From contig NZ_SRYM01000009.1 in assembly GCF_004793765.1 (NCBI RefSeq), positions 1 to 64,000 on the forward strand: a DNA stretch of 64,000 bases. The letters are read 5' to 3'. The position numbers were made by a program, and so were the translations under genes. Shown here piece after piece: positions 43,997 through 53,310 of the stretch. The notes beneath the pieces are model-generated. The model searched no databases. It worked only from the letters and a program-made list of their open reading frames with translations, and had not been told where the DNA came from. Within the stretch, counting starts at the first letter, position 1; each line of letters opens with the position of its first letter. The stretch is from Parabacteroides distasonis (GTDB lineage: Bacteria > Bacteroidota > Bacteroidia > Bacteroidales > Tannerellaceae).

Positions 43997-45790
43997 ATGA
44001 AAAAGATATTTTTTCTGTTGTTGTCCGTTGTGATTTTGTCTGCCTGTCAAGAGGAAGATACTTCTTTACAGGGTAAGATGGGCTATTTGCGATTGGATGT
44101 GACTGCGGTGTCAAGTACGAATACCAAGTCGGCTGTCCCGGAGAACTATAATCCGAAGCAACTGCATGTGGAGATCAAGGATGCGAGTGGAAACATCGTG
44201 AAACGCACGGACAATTTTGATCTGGAGTGGAAAGGGAAGGAAGTGATGCTGTCCCCGGGGAATTATACGATAGCCGCTTCTTCAAACGGTTTTGACGGGA
44301 ACGCCTCGGGCGAGGGTATCCCTTATTATACGGGTTCTACAACGGTGACCATTCCTGTGGATGGCAGTTCGGTGTCTGCCTCGATTGTTTGTCGGTTGGC
44401 AAACGTGAAGGTGACATTCCGTTTCGATACTTCCGTGTTGAATGTGTTTAAGAGCTTAGCGATGGAGGTCGTTTCCTCTGTCTCAGGGGTGCTTCCGCAG
44501 TCGGCAACTTGCTCCTCGACTGAGCGGGTGGTCTATTTCCCGGTGGGGGATTTGACCGTGAGAACTGCTGTGACCAATATGGCAGGGACTACTTTCCCGG
44601 CGTTGGAGAGACCGATTACGGGTGTCAAGGCGCGCGATCATTATATCTTGAATTGCAAGTTGGGTGATTCTGGCAATAGCGGGATTACCGTGGAGGCGGA
44701 TGACTCGGAGAAGGAATATACCTATACCTTCGAGGTACCTACGGTCGCTTCCACGCGACTGGGTGCGGAGACTCCGGCTGTGTTATGGAGCCGGTTCGCC
44801 CATTTGGAAGGCAGTATCCTGTCTAAGTCGGAATCTTTCGTGCCGGATCCGAGTGCGATGAGATTTGAGTGGAAAAAGAAGGAAGATGTGAATTGGAATA
44901 CCTTAGCTTCCACGCAGGAGGGGGAGAATTATAAAGCTATCTTGACTGGTTTGGAACCGGGGACGGCGTACACGTATCGTCTTGTTTATAATAAGGAAAG
45001 TGATCAGTATGCGAGCGATGAGGTGATGTTTACGACCGCTACAGAGGTAGCCTTGTATAACGGCTCTTTTGAGCTTTGGAGTCAAAGCGGTAAAACCTGG
45101 TATCCGGGTTCTTCCGCTGAAGCTGGAAATACTACATCTTTTTGGAATACGAGCAATCCGGGTACATCTCAAGGCCTGGGTGCGATAGGAGGTGCTGTAA
45201 ATCCGACAACAGGAGTCACCGATGTTGTTCATGGGGGAACTTATGCTGCACGATTGCAATCAACAGAGAAAGTGAGTGTTTTCGCCGCAGCCAGTTTGTA
45301 TACTGGAAGTTTCTTGGGACTAGATGGGATGAGCGCAAATATGGAGTTTGGAAAGGGCTTTAATGCTCGTCCGATTGCCTTGAAAGGCTATTATAAATAT
45401 ATACCTGCTGTTATAAATAAGGTTGATAGAGTTCCTAATGGAGTAACAATAAAAGCAGGCGAGACGCTGGATCAATGTGCTATCTTTATTGCGCTGGCAA
45501 AAAAGTCGTTTACTTTCAATAACAAGAATGAAGATGAGTATATAAATTATGTGGATGATCCAGACATCATTGCCTATGGCGAGCTTCTCTCTGGGGCGGC
45601 TACGGAGGGTGATGGCTACGTGGAGTTCAACATCCCGTTGAAATATAAGAGTTTGACGGATAAACCTACTCATATTATTGTGGTATGTTCGTCCAGTAAG
45701 TATGGTGATTATATGACTGGAGGTGTTGGCAGTATATTATATGTAGACGATTTTTCTTTTATTTACGAGGGAGAGCCTGCTATTTGGTAA
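43997..45790 (+). CDS. DUF4493 + PCMD-domain lipoprotein 3
   Basis: A 597-residue lipoprotein (LSAC, Cys16) with three parts. Residues 25-240 are DUF4493-like (MGYLRLDVTAV...TKSA, IPYYTGSTTVTI). Residues about 250-350 look like a fibronectin-type or similar module (LTGLEPGTAYTYRLVYNKES). Residues about 353-597 resemble the PCMD domain (putative carbohydrate metabolism domain: YNGSFELWS..., YVDDFSFIYE). Carbohydrate binding at the cell surface is plausible. The stop is followed directly by foreign-looking GC-rich sequence. Confidence 0.78.
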   Translation: MKKIFFLLLSVVILSACQEEDTSLQGKMGYLRLDVTAVSSTNTKSAVPENYNPKQLHVEIKDASGNIVKRTDNFDLEWKGKEVMLSPGNYTIAASSNGFDGNASGEGIPYYTGSTTVTIPVDGSSVSASIVCRLANVKVTFRFDTSVLNVFKSLAMEVVSSVSGVLPQSATCSSTERVVYFPVGDLTVRTAVTNMAGTTFPALERPITGVKARDHYILNCKLGDSGNSGITVEADDSEKEYTYTFEVPTVASTRLGAETPAVLWSRFAHLEGSILSKSESFVPDPSAMRFEWKKKEDVNWNTLASTQEGENYKAILTGLEPGTAYTYRLVYNKESDQYASDEVMFTTATEVALYNGSFELWSQSGKTWYPGSSAEAGNTTSFWNTSNPGTSQGLGAIGGAVNPTTGVTDVVHGGTYAARLQSTEKVSVFAAASLYTGSFLGLDGMSANMEFGKGFNARPIALKGYYKYIPAVINKVDRVPNGVTIKAGETLDQCAIFIALAKKSFTFNNKNEDEYINYVDDPDIIAYGELLSGAATEGDGYVEFNIPLKYKSLTDKPTHIIVVCSSSKYGDYMTGGVGSILYVDDFSFIYEGEPAIW

Positions 45791-46080
45791 ATTTTTGTTT
45801 TCCGGTCTCGTCGAAGGAGCTGCGCAAGGCTTCCGACACGGCTTTCCGCACCTTGGCCGAGGGCATCAACGCCGCCTACACGGTGAACAGCCTCGTGACG
45901 AAGGACGCCGCCAAGGAGACCGCCCTCGCCGCCGTGATCGATGGCGTGAACCAGTTTTTCGTGCAGCTACGCCAGGTGGTGCGTGCCCGGGGTGGCAAGG
46001 TCGGTGCCCTCGATCCCGTCGATCCAACGGAACTGACGGAACTGGGTGACGGAGACAGCGAATCGCCGGATGAGATTTAA
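45784..46080 (+). pseudogene. GC-rich 3' fragment of an unrecognised gene
   Basis: About 95 open codons ending at 46080 (SSKELRKASDTAF, INAAYTVNSLVTKD, VDGVNQFF-like, VRARGGKVGALD). The only start is a TTG overlapping the stop of the gene before it, so the 5' part is probably lost. It is strikingly GC-rich compared with both neighbours, as if brought in from elsewhere. The helical pattern resembles the C-terminal part of Bacteroidales DUF6261-type proteins, but this identification is weak. Confidence 0.5.
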
Positions 46081-46094
46081 GGAGGATGTGATCT

Positions 46095-46238
46095 ATGACA
46101 GAATTAATCGTAATCCCCCATTTGAAAAAAGATCATCCGATCTCTCCGGAGGTGTTGGAAATGACTTTCCCCCCAGCTCCGGAGGGCTTCGATCCCGATG
46201 CGGAATTGGATAAGATGTGGGAGAAGATGGCGAAATGA
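46095..46238 (+). CDS. Small 47-residue protein of unknown function
   Basis: A short open frame (MTELIVIPHLKKDHPISP... EKMAK) preceded by GGAGGA 9 bp before the ATG, which is a better ribosome site than most here. It directly follows the GC-rich fragment and may belong to the same inserted piece. No domain is recognised. Confidence 0.45.
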   Translation: MTELIVIPHLKKDHPISPEVLEMTFPPAPEGFDPDAELDKMWEKMAK

Positions 46239-46290
46239 GAGCATTACATGAATGTGCAAACAAGAAGAAATAAGCGTTATTAAAAAAACA

Positions 46291-47046
46291 ATGCGATATA
46301 AAGTTTCTATAATTACAATTTTTTTGGTTGAATGGCTGTTGTGTGGTGCCAGCGAGGCACAGGCTCAACGGCGTATGCAACGTATCGACCGCGAGATACA
46401 GAAGACAGTCTTTATTCCTAAAGGAACATGGATGGCTGGTGGTACGGTATCTTATTCGGAGCATAACGAGAGTAACTTGAATTTCCTCGTCCTCAAGGAT
46501 ATCGAGGGGAAGGGATACGACTTTAGCGTAAGCCCTTATTTCGGTTATTTCTTTCGCGATAATATCTCTATGGGCGCACGTTTCGCCTATAAGCGGAATT
46601 TCTTGGATTTGGGTAATTTCGACTTGAACTTGGGTGAGGATTTCAATATCAGTTTAAAGAACTTGTATTATCTGGAGCATAAATATGAGGCCTCTTGCTT
46701 TATCCGGACGTATATGCCGATCGGCAAAAGCAAGATCTTCGGTCTTTTCAACGAGGCTCGGTTGACGTATGGGTATGGCACGGGAAAGAACTCTACCGGT
46801 TCCGGTGCGGAGTATGACGGCTCGTATCAGACAGTGCAGAATATGCAGATCGGTTTCGCCCCGGGTATGACGGCGTTTATCACGGATTGGTCGGCGGTAG
46901 AGGTGTCGGTCGGCGTGATGGGCTTCGACTTCAAGTGGATCGATCAAGAGACAAACCAAGTAGAGGAGGGACGGCAGCGGGTCTCTTCCGGGAATTTCAA
47001 GATCAATCTCTTCTCGATCAATATTGGTATGACGTTTTATCTGTAA
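46291..47046 (+). CDS. Outer-membrane beta-barrel protein of the DUF4493/PCMD locus
   Basis: A 251-residue protein with a signal peptide (IFLVEWLLCGASEAQA) and a mature chain of alternating strands (GGTVSYSE, SVSPYFGYFF, MGARFAYKR) ending FSINIGMTFYL with a terminal hydrophobic pattern typical of outer-membrane barrels. Its frame begins further up at 46252, but the ATG at 46291 gives the normal signal. Placed inside the lipoprotein locus, it might anchor or export the surface proteins. That is inference. Confidence 0.72.
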   Translation: MRYKVSIITIFLVEWLLCGASEAQAQRRMQRIDREIQKTVFIPKGTWMAGGTVSYSEHNESNLNFLVLKDIEGKGYDFSVSPYFGYFFRDNISMGARFAYKRNFLDLGNFDLNLGEDFNISLKNLYYLEHKYEASCFIRTYMPIGKSKIFGLFNEARLTYGYGTGKNSTGSGAEYDGSYQTVQNMQIGFAPGMTAFITDWSAVEVSVGVMGFDFKWIDQETNQVEEGRQRVSSGNFKINLFSINIGMTFYL

Positions 47047-47049
47047 GGA

Positions 47050-48723
47050 ATGAAGATGAGGAATCGAAATATAATCTGTTATATAATATGCCTGTTGTCG
47101 TTGACCGCTTGCGTGATTGAAGATGATATCCCTTATCCGTTGTTGGAGGGTGCTATCCTTTCGATGACGGTGGAAGGGCAGCGTGCCGCTGAGGAAGGAC
47201 AGGGCGTGGAGGCAACGATCGATGTGAAGGCGAGGACGGTGACCTTGTTCGTGAATGATTCGGTGGATCTCTCCCGTTTGAAGATCAAATCCTTGAAAGT
47301 GACAGAGGGAGCTACCTTGATGGCTGATTCGACCGCATGTGTGGATATACGCCGTTTCCCGACAGCGGGTTTCGCCTCTTTGGACAGTGTCTCTTCCGAT
47401 GCGAATACGCGGGTGGATTTTACCAAGCCGGTTACCTTTACGGTGAAAACGTATCAGGAATATGTTTGGAAGGTGTCGGTGACGCAATTGATCAAACGGG
47501 AGGTAGACGTGACGGGTCAAGTGGCGGATGCCGTGATCGATCCGGTGAACCGTAACGTGGTTATCTATGTTTCTCCGGATCAATCGTTGAACAACCTGCA
47601 AGTGAACAGCATGACGCTGGGCGGGGAGTTCGGGCGTGTGGAACCGGATCCTACCGATCCGGCGGAGAGAGATTATTCGAAAGGTTCCCGGCAGTTTTAT
47701 GTTGGATATAACTGGGAAGAGACAATGTCGAAATGGAATGTCTTCGTGTATCATAAGGAGAGTAATGCGGGGGGGGCGGAAGCATTCGCGATGGTAACCC
47801 GTGCTACGCTTTCCGGAAAGATCCAGAGCGGGAAGACGCCTATCGTGGAGTATAAGCGCCAGGCGGATGCGGCTTGGAGCACGTTGGCGGCTTCGGCTGT
47901 GAAGGTATCCGGTACCTCTTTTACGGCCTTGCTGACGGGGCTTAAGGCAGCCACTGCCTATCAATACCGGGTATCGGTGGATGGAATAGCGGGAGAGGAG
48001 CAATCTTTTAACACGGCAGAGCCGATGCCCTTGACAAACGGAGGCTTCGATGACTGGAGTTCCGTGGCCGCGGGCAAGAATACACTTTGGCAGCCTTGGG
48101 CGGAAGGAGGAACCTCTTTTTGGGATACGGGAAACAAAGGGGCTACCACCGTGGGCAACAGCAACTCCACGCCTACTACAGAGACGAGTACGGGAAGCGG
48201 GCAGGCGGCCTCGCTGGAGTCGAAATATATCGTCCTGAAGTTTGCCGCCGGCAACATCTTTACGGGTACTTACGTGCGGACAGACGGGACGAACGGTGTT
48301 TTGGAATTCGGCCGCCCCTTCACGAGCTTCCCCTCGAAGCTGCGGATCCATTATAAATACAATTGCGTCCCGATCAACAAGTCGGGCGATGATGATTTCA
48401 AGTATTTGATAGGTCGTCCGGACTCGTGCCAAATCTATATCGCTCTGACCGACTGGGATGCTCCACTGGAGATCCGTACCCGGCCTTCCGAACGTCAGCT
48501 CTTCGACCCTTCGGATCCGAAGGTGATCGCTTACGGCGAACTGACGAAGGGCGAGTCTGTCTCCTCGTGGACGCAAGCGGATATCGTGCTGGATTACCGC
48601 TACACGAACCGTACGCCTAAATACATCGTGGTAGTCGCTTCTGCCAGCAAGTATGGCGATTACTTCACGGGCGGCGAGGGTAGTAAGCTTTGGCTGGATG
48701 AATGTGAATTGATTTATGATTAA
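47050..48723 (+). CDS. PCMD-domain lipoprotein 4
   Basis: A 557-residue lipoprotein (LTAC, Cys20 or so). The N-terminal 220 residues form two beta-sandwich-like repeats of the DUF5018 kind. Residues about 225-320 are a fibronectin-like module (LTGLKAATAYQYRVSVDG) and residues about 325-557 are a PCMD-like domain (LTNGGFDDWSS to KLWLDECELIYD). The module order in the last 330 residues matches lipoprotein 3, so the two are paralogues with exchanged N-termini. It lies 3 bp after the barrel gene. Confidence 0.78.
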   Translation: MKMRNRNIICYIICLLSLTACVIEDDIPYPLLEGAILSMTVEGQRAAEEGQGVEATIDVKARTVTLFVNDSVDLSRLKIKSLKVTEGATLMADSTACVDIRRFPTAGFASLDSVSSDANTRVDFTKPVTFTVKTYQEYVWKVSVTQLIKREVDVTGQVADAVIDPVNRNVVIYVSPDQSLNNLQVNSMTLGGEFGRVEPDPTDPAERDYSKGSRQFYVGYNWEETMSKWNVFVYHKESNAGGAEAFAMVTRATLSGKIQSGKTPIVEYKRQADAAWSTLAASAVKVSGTSFTALLTGLKAATAYQYRVSVDGIAGEEQSFNTAEPMPLTNGGFDDWSSVAAGKNTLWQPWAEGGTSFWDTGNKGATTVGNSNSTPTTETSTGSGQAASLESKYIVLKFAAGNIFTGTYVRTDGTNGVLEFGRPFTSFPSKLRIHYKYNCVPINKSGDDDFKYLIGRPDSCQIYIALTDWDAPLEIRTRPSERQLFDPSDPKVIAYGELTKGESVSSWTQADIVLDYRYTNRTPKYIVVVASASKYGDYFTGGEGSKLWLDECELIYD

Positions 48724-48732
48724 AATAGAAAT

Positions 48733-50487
48733 ATGAGACGATTGAATTTGATATATAGCATCCCTTTTCTGTTACTATTGTTAGGCTTATCAGCTTGCGT
48801 GAGTGAGGATCTTAGCCGTCCCGTAGGTAAAGGAATGGGATATCTTCGGTTGGCATTGGGAGATATTTCATCTGCGGTTTCTGCTGAGGTAGAAACGAAA
48901 GCGGGAACGCTTACTTTGCCCGAGGCGTATATGCCTGCGACAACGGATTTTATGATTGATATTAAACAAGGAGGCATTTCGCTTGAGGGGTATCCGAAAC
49001 CATTTTCAGAGGTAGAGGGGCAGACCTTGGAGTTATCTACAAGTATTTATACCATAGAGGCGTACGCAGGAACGAATGAGATCATTCAAAAGAATCCCTA
49101 TTTTTATGGTTCGAAGGAGGTGCGTATCGTGCCGGGAGAGAGCCTGGAGGAATCTATTGAAACCTCTTTGGGGAATACGATGTTGGTGTCTGTTGTGAAT
49201 GACCATCTGAAAAAGCATTATACAGATTGGCGGTTGAAGGTAAAGGTTGGAGAGACTTCAGAGATCCTAGTATCCAATGAAGCTCCGGAAGGAGTCTTGT
49301 TCGCACGGTCTGGACAGGCTGTGAAAAATCTGTTTGAAGGTACGAATCTATTAGGTAAGCAAACCTCAAAGGAATGGGACTTGGTAGATCAGGTGGAGGC
49401 TTGCAAGGTATATATAGTTCGATGTAATCCAGATTTGTCGACCTTCTCGAACGTACAATTGCAGGCGGTCGCTATGCCAACGTATGAAGGGGATCTGCTG
49501 ACGGGCTCTAACATAACGTTAGGCTGTCAAGCGAATGGGGCCCCTATTGAATTGGTGGAGAATTGGATGATCAGTGTTTTATACAATGACACGCCTATCC
49601 GGACTTATTCAGGCAATAATCTTACCGATGCCATGACAGAGGTAGAGGGGTGGCCATATGTTCCTAAAGGATGTAAGTTGTTAGCTTCTATCAGGCTTCG
49701 AACAGGCGAGGAATTTGAACTTTCCCCGGCAGATGTTACAGTTTCGGAACCGCAGTTCTCCGTGAGTGTGTCCGGTCGTACGAGTTATTCGGTCTATGCG
49801 AATGAGCACAATACTATCGCTGCGAATGCGATAAATGGATCAAGCATTATTGATATAGTGGCTACGGCAAGTATATCTGAGGATATATTGAATAATCCGA
49901 ATTATCGGAATTTATTGAAGAGCAGTTATAAAACGGATACCGGGAAAGATTCCGGAGAGTTAGTGTATGGAATAAAAACACAATTTACCTCTCTTGCATG
50001 GCAAAAGCATGTGTTGACCGCAACAGTTGCTTTTGATGGAACAGAAAATGTTTCAACTCCGTTTGATTGCCATGTCACAGGGCTACCGTATAAGGCGGAG
50101 CCTCCAACACAAGATAAATGGAGAAAAGAGGAAGGAGATATTAAGTGGAATAGTGACCATGTAAGATTAGGCAACATTTCTACTTCCCAACCGCATTCTA
50201 TAATCTCAAATAATTTTTATATTCCAGAGGATGTGAATGTGGAAGTTGCTACGAGGTATTATGTACAGGGAGGGGCGGTTGGAACTACTTTTAGTTTGTT
50301 TATAGGGACTAATGAGTTGTTTAAAACGACGGTTGAAGGAGCTCTTTTTAATTATAAAAGTGAGACAGTTGAGGATAAGCGTCCTTCTGTACTATCTTCC
50401 TCTAATAACTATGTCAAGTGTAATAATAGCTATGGATCAGGAAGGACGCATTCGGAAGTCTTTTATGTAAAGATTAGTTATAGATAA
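48733..50487 (+). CDS. DUF4493 lipoprotein 5
   Basis: A 584-residue lipoprotein (LSAC, Cys21) with the shared N-terminal pattern GYLRLALGDISS ... VETKA and NPYFYGSKEVRI. DUF4493-like residues run to about 250. The rest, about 330 residues, consists of beta-rich modules without a family I can name. It lies 9 bp after lipoprotein 4. Confidence 0.78.
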   Translation: MRRLNLIYSIPFLLLLLGLSACVSEDLSRPVGKGMGYLRLALGDISSAVSAEVETKAGTLTLPEAYMPATTDFMIDIKQGGISLEGYPKPFSEVEGQTLELSTSIYTIEAYAGTNEIIQKNPYFYGSKEVRIVPGESLEESIETSLGNTMLVSVVNDHLKKHYTDWRLKVKVGETSEILVSNEAPEGVLFARSGQAVKNLFEGTNLLGKQTSKEWDLVDQVEACKVYIVRCNPDLSTFSNVQLQAVAMPTYEGDLLTGSNITLGCQANGAPIELVENWMISVLYNDTPIRTYSGNNLTDAMTEVEGWPYVPKGCKLLASIRLRTGEEFELSPADVTVSEPQFSVSVSGRTSYSVYANEHNTIAANAINGSSIIDIVATASISEDILNNPNYRNLLKSSYKTDTGKDSGELVYGIKTQFTSLAWQKHVLTATVAFDGTENVSTPFDCHVTGLPYKAEPPTQDKWRKEEGDIKWNSDHVRLGNISTSQPHSIISNNFYIPEDVNVEVATRYYVQGGAVGTTFSLFIGTNELFKTTVEGALFNYKSETVEDKRPSVLSSSNNYVKCNNSYGSGRTHSEVFYVKISYR

Positions 50488-50494
50488 GAGTATA

Positions 50495-51370
50495 ATGGAT
50501 TCATTCAATATGAAAGGAAATTTTTTGTTGGGTTTAATAACCGCTTTCGCTCTTTTTTCCTCTTGTAGCAACATCCTGGAGGATTCCGGAAATTCCTTGG
50601 CGACAGCCAAGACTGGTAAACTCGGCCTTGCCCTTGAGGCAGATGCCTCCGTCTGTGTAACAACGAAAGCCACATCAACTACGTTTGTAACGATCAGCGA
50701 CGAAGTTAAAAATAATCTGGTGATCACCGGTACAAAAGATGGCAGCCCTATTACTTTAGGCAAATCCTCCGATTTCGCCAATGGGGCCACAAAGGCCGTT
50801 CCCGCCGGTACCTATACAGAACTATCAGCCACTTACGATAAAATGACTGGCGATTTGCAGTTCGACAGCCCCACGCTTGCGGGGAAGACAACGGAAAGCG
50901 TAACCATTACCCCTAACGCTGCGGCTGCCTCCGCTTCTATTACAGCCACGCTCACCAACTCGATCATCACGATCAATACGGAAGAGTTCGCTAAGTTGCA
51001 GAAGATGGCTACGATCACCAAGCTTTATGTGTACACTGGTACCGCCGATGACCCTACGGAAGAGAACCCGGAATATACCCTGCTATCCACCGCAAATACC
51101 CTAGAAACCGGCAAGACCTTGTTCGTGAAACCCGGCCTCTCAAATGTATTTATCCGTATAGAAGGCAAGCTGATCGCAGACGAGACCAAGATATTCTCCA
51201 TCTCGTCACAGATACGAGAATCGGAAGAGACTTCCATCACCGCTGCCACCAAGAACTACAGCGTACAATACAGTCTTGCGAACACGCAAGGCACATTAAC
51301 GTTGACCATCAACGTAAACGGAACAGTGGAGATTGTCGAGATACCGGTAGAGGTCAATCCTTACGAGTGA
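50495..51370 (+). CDS. DUF4493 lipoprotein 6
   Basis: A 291-residue lipoprotein (FSSC lipobox) of minimal DUF4493 length: KLGLALEADASVCVTTKAT, then a small Thr/Ala-rich beta domain. Codon 6 (50510) is an equally good start. It is the last gene of the colinear group and is followed by a palindrome array and an unrelated ATPase gene. Confidence 0.78.
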   Translation: MDSFNMKGNFLLGLITAFALFSSCSNILEDSGNSLATAKTGKLGLALEADASVCVTTKATSTTFVTISDEVKNNLVITGTKDGSPITLGKSSDFANGATKAVPAGTYTELSATYDKMTGDLQFDSPTLAGKTTESVTITPNAAAASASITATLTNSIITINTEEFAKLQKMATITKLYVYTGTADDPTEENPEYTLLSTANTLETGKTLFVKPGLSNVFIRIEGKLIADETKIFSISSQIRESEETSITAATKNYSVQYSLANTQGTLTLTINVNGTVEIVEIPVEVNPYE

Positions 51371-51395
51371 TTGTAGCGAGTCTGCGAAGGATGTA

Positions 51396-51487
51396 TCATC
51401 TTACACCCGCGACATAACACATCTTACATGGATAACATGATACATATTGTTGGTGTAAGATGTGTCATCTTCTCAATGTGCCAATTG
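51396..51487. repeat. Array of CATCTTACA / TGTAAGATG words, 23-bp period
   Basis: Four 23-bp units start at 51396, 51419, 51442 and 51465. Unit left halves read (T/A)CATCTTAC or a degraded form, and the third unit carries the right half TGTAAGATG. Interleaved inverted matches are present: 51391-51399 with 51437-51445, and 51397-51407 with 51452-51462. An extra 11-bp match pairs 51417-51427 with 51455-51465. It lies after the last DUF4493 gene. Confidence 0.75.
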
Positions 51488-51521
51488 TATTCAGATATCA
51501 TAGATATTCGCTTTTTTGTAG

Positions 51522-51529
51522 TAACTTTG
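51522..51529 (+). promoter_or_regulatory. -7 promoter element for the AAA-ATPase-like gene
   Basis: TAACTTTG fits TAnnTTTG, 42 bp before the ATG at 51571. Confidence 0.4.
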
Positions 51530-51570
51530 TGCTATTGTATAACGTGGAAGATAAAGAAAAATAGAGCCGT

Positions 51571-53295
51571 ATGATACCCAATATTACCATCCCCTATGCC
51601 GTGGCCGACTTCGCTGATTTGCGCAAGCGAGGTTTTTATTATGTGGACAAGACACGTTTTATTCCTTATCTGGAACGTTATAACGCACCGGTATTCTTGC
51701 GTCCGAGGCGTTTCGGGAAAAGCCTTTTGGTCTCTATGCTCGCCCATTACTACGATCGGAGTAAGTCTCATCGCTTTGAGGAGCTTTTCGGGGGAACGTG
51801 GATCGGTGCCAATCCTACGCCGGAGCATAACCAATACATGATTATCCGCTATGACTTTTCGAAGATGGTGCTGGATGAGACGATGGAGGGGTTGGAGCGT
51901 AACTTTAATATATTGAACTGTTCTCCCGTGGAGATTATGGTGGAGCATAATCGCAATCTCTTTGGAGACTTCAAGTTCTCTACCAAGGGCAACGCCACGC
52001 AGATGCTGGAGGAGGCTTTGGCTTATGCCCGGGCGCACGATTTGCCCAAGGTTTATATCCTTATCGATGAGTACGATAATTTCACAAACCAATTGCTTAC
52101 GGCCTATAAGGATCCGCTTTACGAGTCTGTCACCACTGGCGAGAGTTTCTTGCGTACTTTTTTCAAGGCTATCAAGGCCGGTATCGGCGAGGGAAGTATC
52201 CGTACTTGTTTTTGTTTGGGTGTGTTGCCTGTTACGATGGATGACTTGACGAGTGGCTATAATATCGCCGAGATTCTTACCTTGAAGCCTGATTTCACGG
52301 AGATGTTAGGTTTCAATCATGAGGAGGCTGCTGAGTATCTGCGCTATGTTATCCGTAAATATGGCAATAACGAGGATCATTTCGACGAGCTGTGGACGCT
52401 TATCGTAAACAACTATGATGGCTATCGCTTCCTACCCAACGCACGTCCGTTATTTAATTCCACTATATTGACTTATTTCTTCAAGAACTTCGCCGAGCTG
52501 TTTGGAGGTGTCCCCGATGAGATGGTGGACGAGAACCTTCGCACGGATGTGAATTGGATCCGCCGCCTTACCATCACCTTGGAGAACGCGAAGGAGATGC
52601 TGGATGCCTTGGTGATCGATGGCGAGTTGATCTACTCTCAACCGGATCTGAGGAGTAAGTTCAACAAGCAGAAGTTCTTCGATCCGGAGTTTTATCCCGT
52701 CAGTTTATATTACTTGGGCATGACAACGTTGAAAAACCAATTCAAGATGGTGTTGCCTAATTTGACAGCGCATAGTATTTACATGAATTATTACAACGAG
52801 TTAAACCGCATAAGTGACGATGCTCGCCGGTTTGTGCCAGCTTATGAGTCTTTCATGGATCATCGGAAGCTGGAGCCGCTGGTGGAAAATTATTTCAAGG
52901 AGTACCTCGGTCAGTTCCCGGCGCAAGTATTCGACAAGATCAACGAGAACTTTATCCGTTGCTCTTTCTTCGAGGTGTTGAGTCGTTACTTGAGCAATTG
53001 CTATACCTTTGCCGTGGAGCAGAACTTGCCAAGCGGCCGTGCGGATTTGGTGCTGACGGGCATACCGGGCACCGCCTTCCACAATGATTGCCGGGTGGTG
53101 GAGTTCAAGTATTTCAAGGCGAAAGACGCTGCCATGATAGAGGCCTTGGAGGTTGTTCGTTCCGAGGATGCTGATCAGGTGAGAAGATATGCCGCTGATA
53201 TCAATCGGCAATTCCCCGCTTATCGCATGCGATCGTATGTGGTGTATATAGCGGCCGGGAAGGTTTGTAAGACATGGGAAATTATTAATCTCTAA
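51571..53295 (+). CDS. AAA-ATPase-like / PD-(D/E)XK nuclease-like protein
   Basis: A 574-residue protein of the family with an N-terminal predicted AAA-ATPase-like domain and a C-terminal PD-(D/E)XK nuclease-superfamily domain, abundant and multi-copy in Bacteroidales. The P-loop-like segment is LRPRRFGKSLLVS (about residues 43-55) and the Walker-B-like is VYILIDEYDNF. The nuclease core reads GRADLVLTGI...RVVEFKYFK. The activity is untested in most members. It has its own promoter and no link to the surface locus beyond position, so it may be an insertion. Confidence 0.88.
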   Translation: MIPNITIPYAVADFADLRKRGFYYVDKTRFIPYLERYNAPVFLRPRRFGKSLLVSMLAHYYDRSKSHRFEELFGGTWIGANPTPEHNQYMIIRYDFSKMVLDETMEGLERNFNILNCSPVEIMVEHNRNLFGDFKFSTKGNATQMLEEALAYARAHDLPKVYILIDEYDNFTNQLLTAYKDPLYESVTTGESFLRTFFKAIKAGIGEGSIRTCFCLGVLPVTMDDLTSGYNIAEILTLKPDFTEMLGFNHEEAAEYLRYVIRKYGNNEDHFDELWTLIVNNYDGYRFLPNARPLFNSTILTYFFKNFAELFGGVPDEMVDENLRTDVNWIRRLTITLENAKEMLDALVIDGELIYSQPDLRSKFNKQKFFDPEFYPVSLYYLGMTTLKNQFKMVLPNLTAHSIYMNYYNELNRISDDARRFVPAYESFMDHRKLEPLVENYFKEYLGQFPAQVFDKINENFIRCSFFEVLSRYLSNCYTFAVEQNLPSGRADLVLTGIPGTAFHNDCRVVEFKYFKAKDAAMIEALEVVRSEDADQVRRYAADINRQFPAYRMRSYVVYIAAGKVCKTWEIINL

Positions 53296-53310
53296 CGTAA
53301 AGGACAAGAC

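Noticed and set aside
46654-48576. 640-codon open frame on the minus strand
   Set aside because: It lies wholly antisense to the barrel and PCMD lipoprotein genes, is rich in Arg/His/Ile as antisense frames usually are, and has no recognisable domain. The plus-strand genes have signal peptides and domains.
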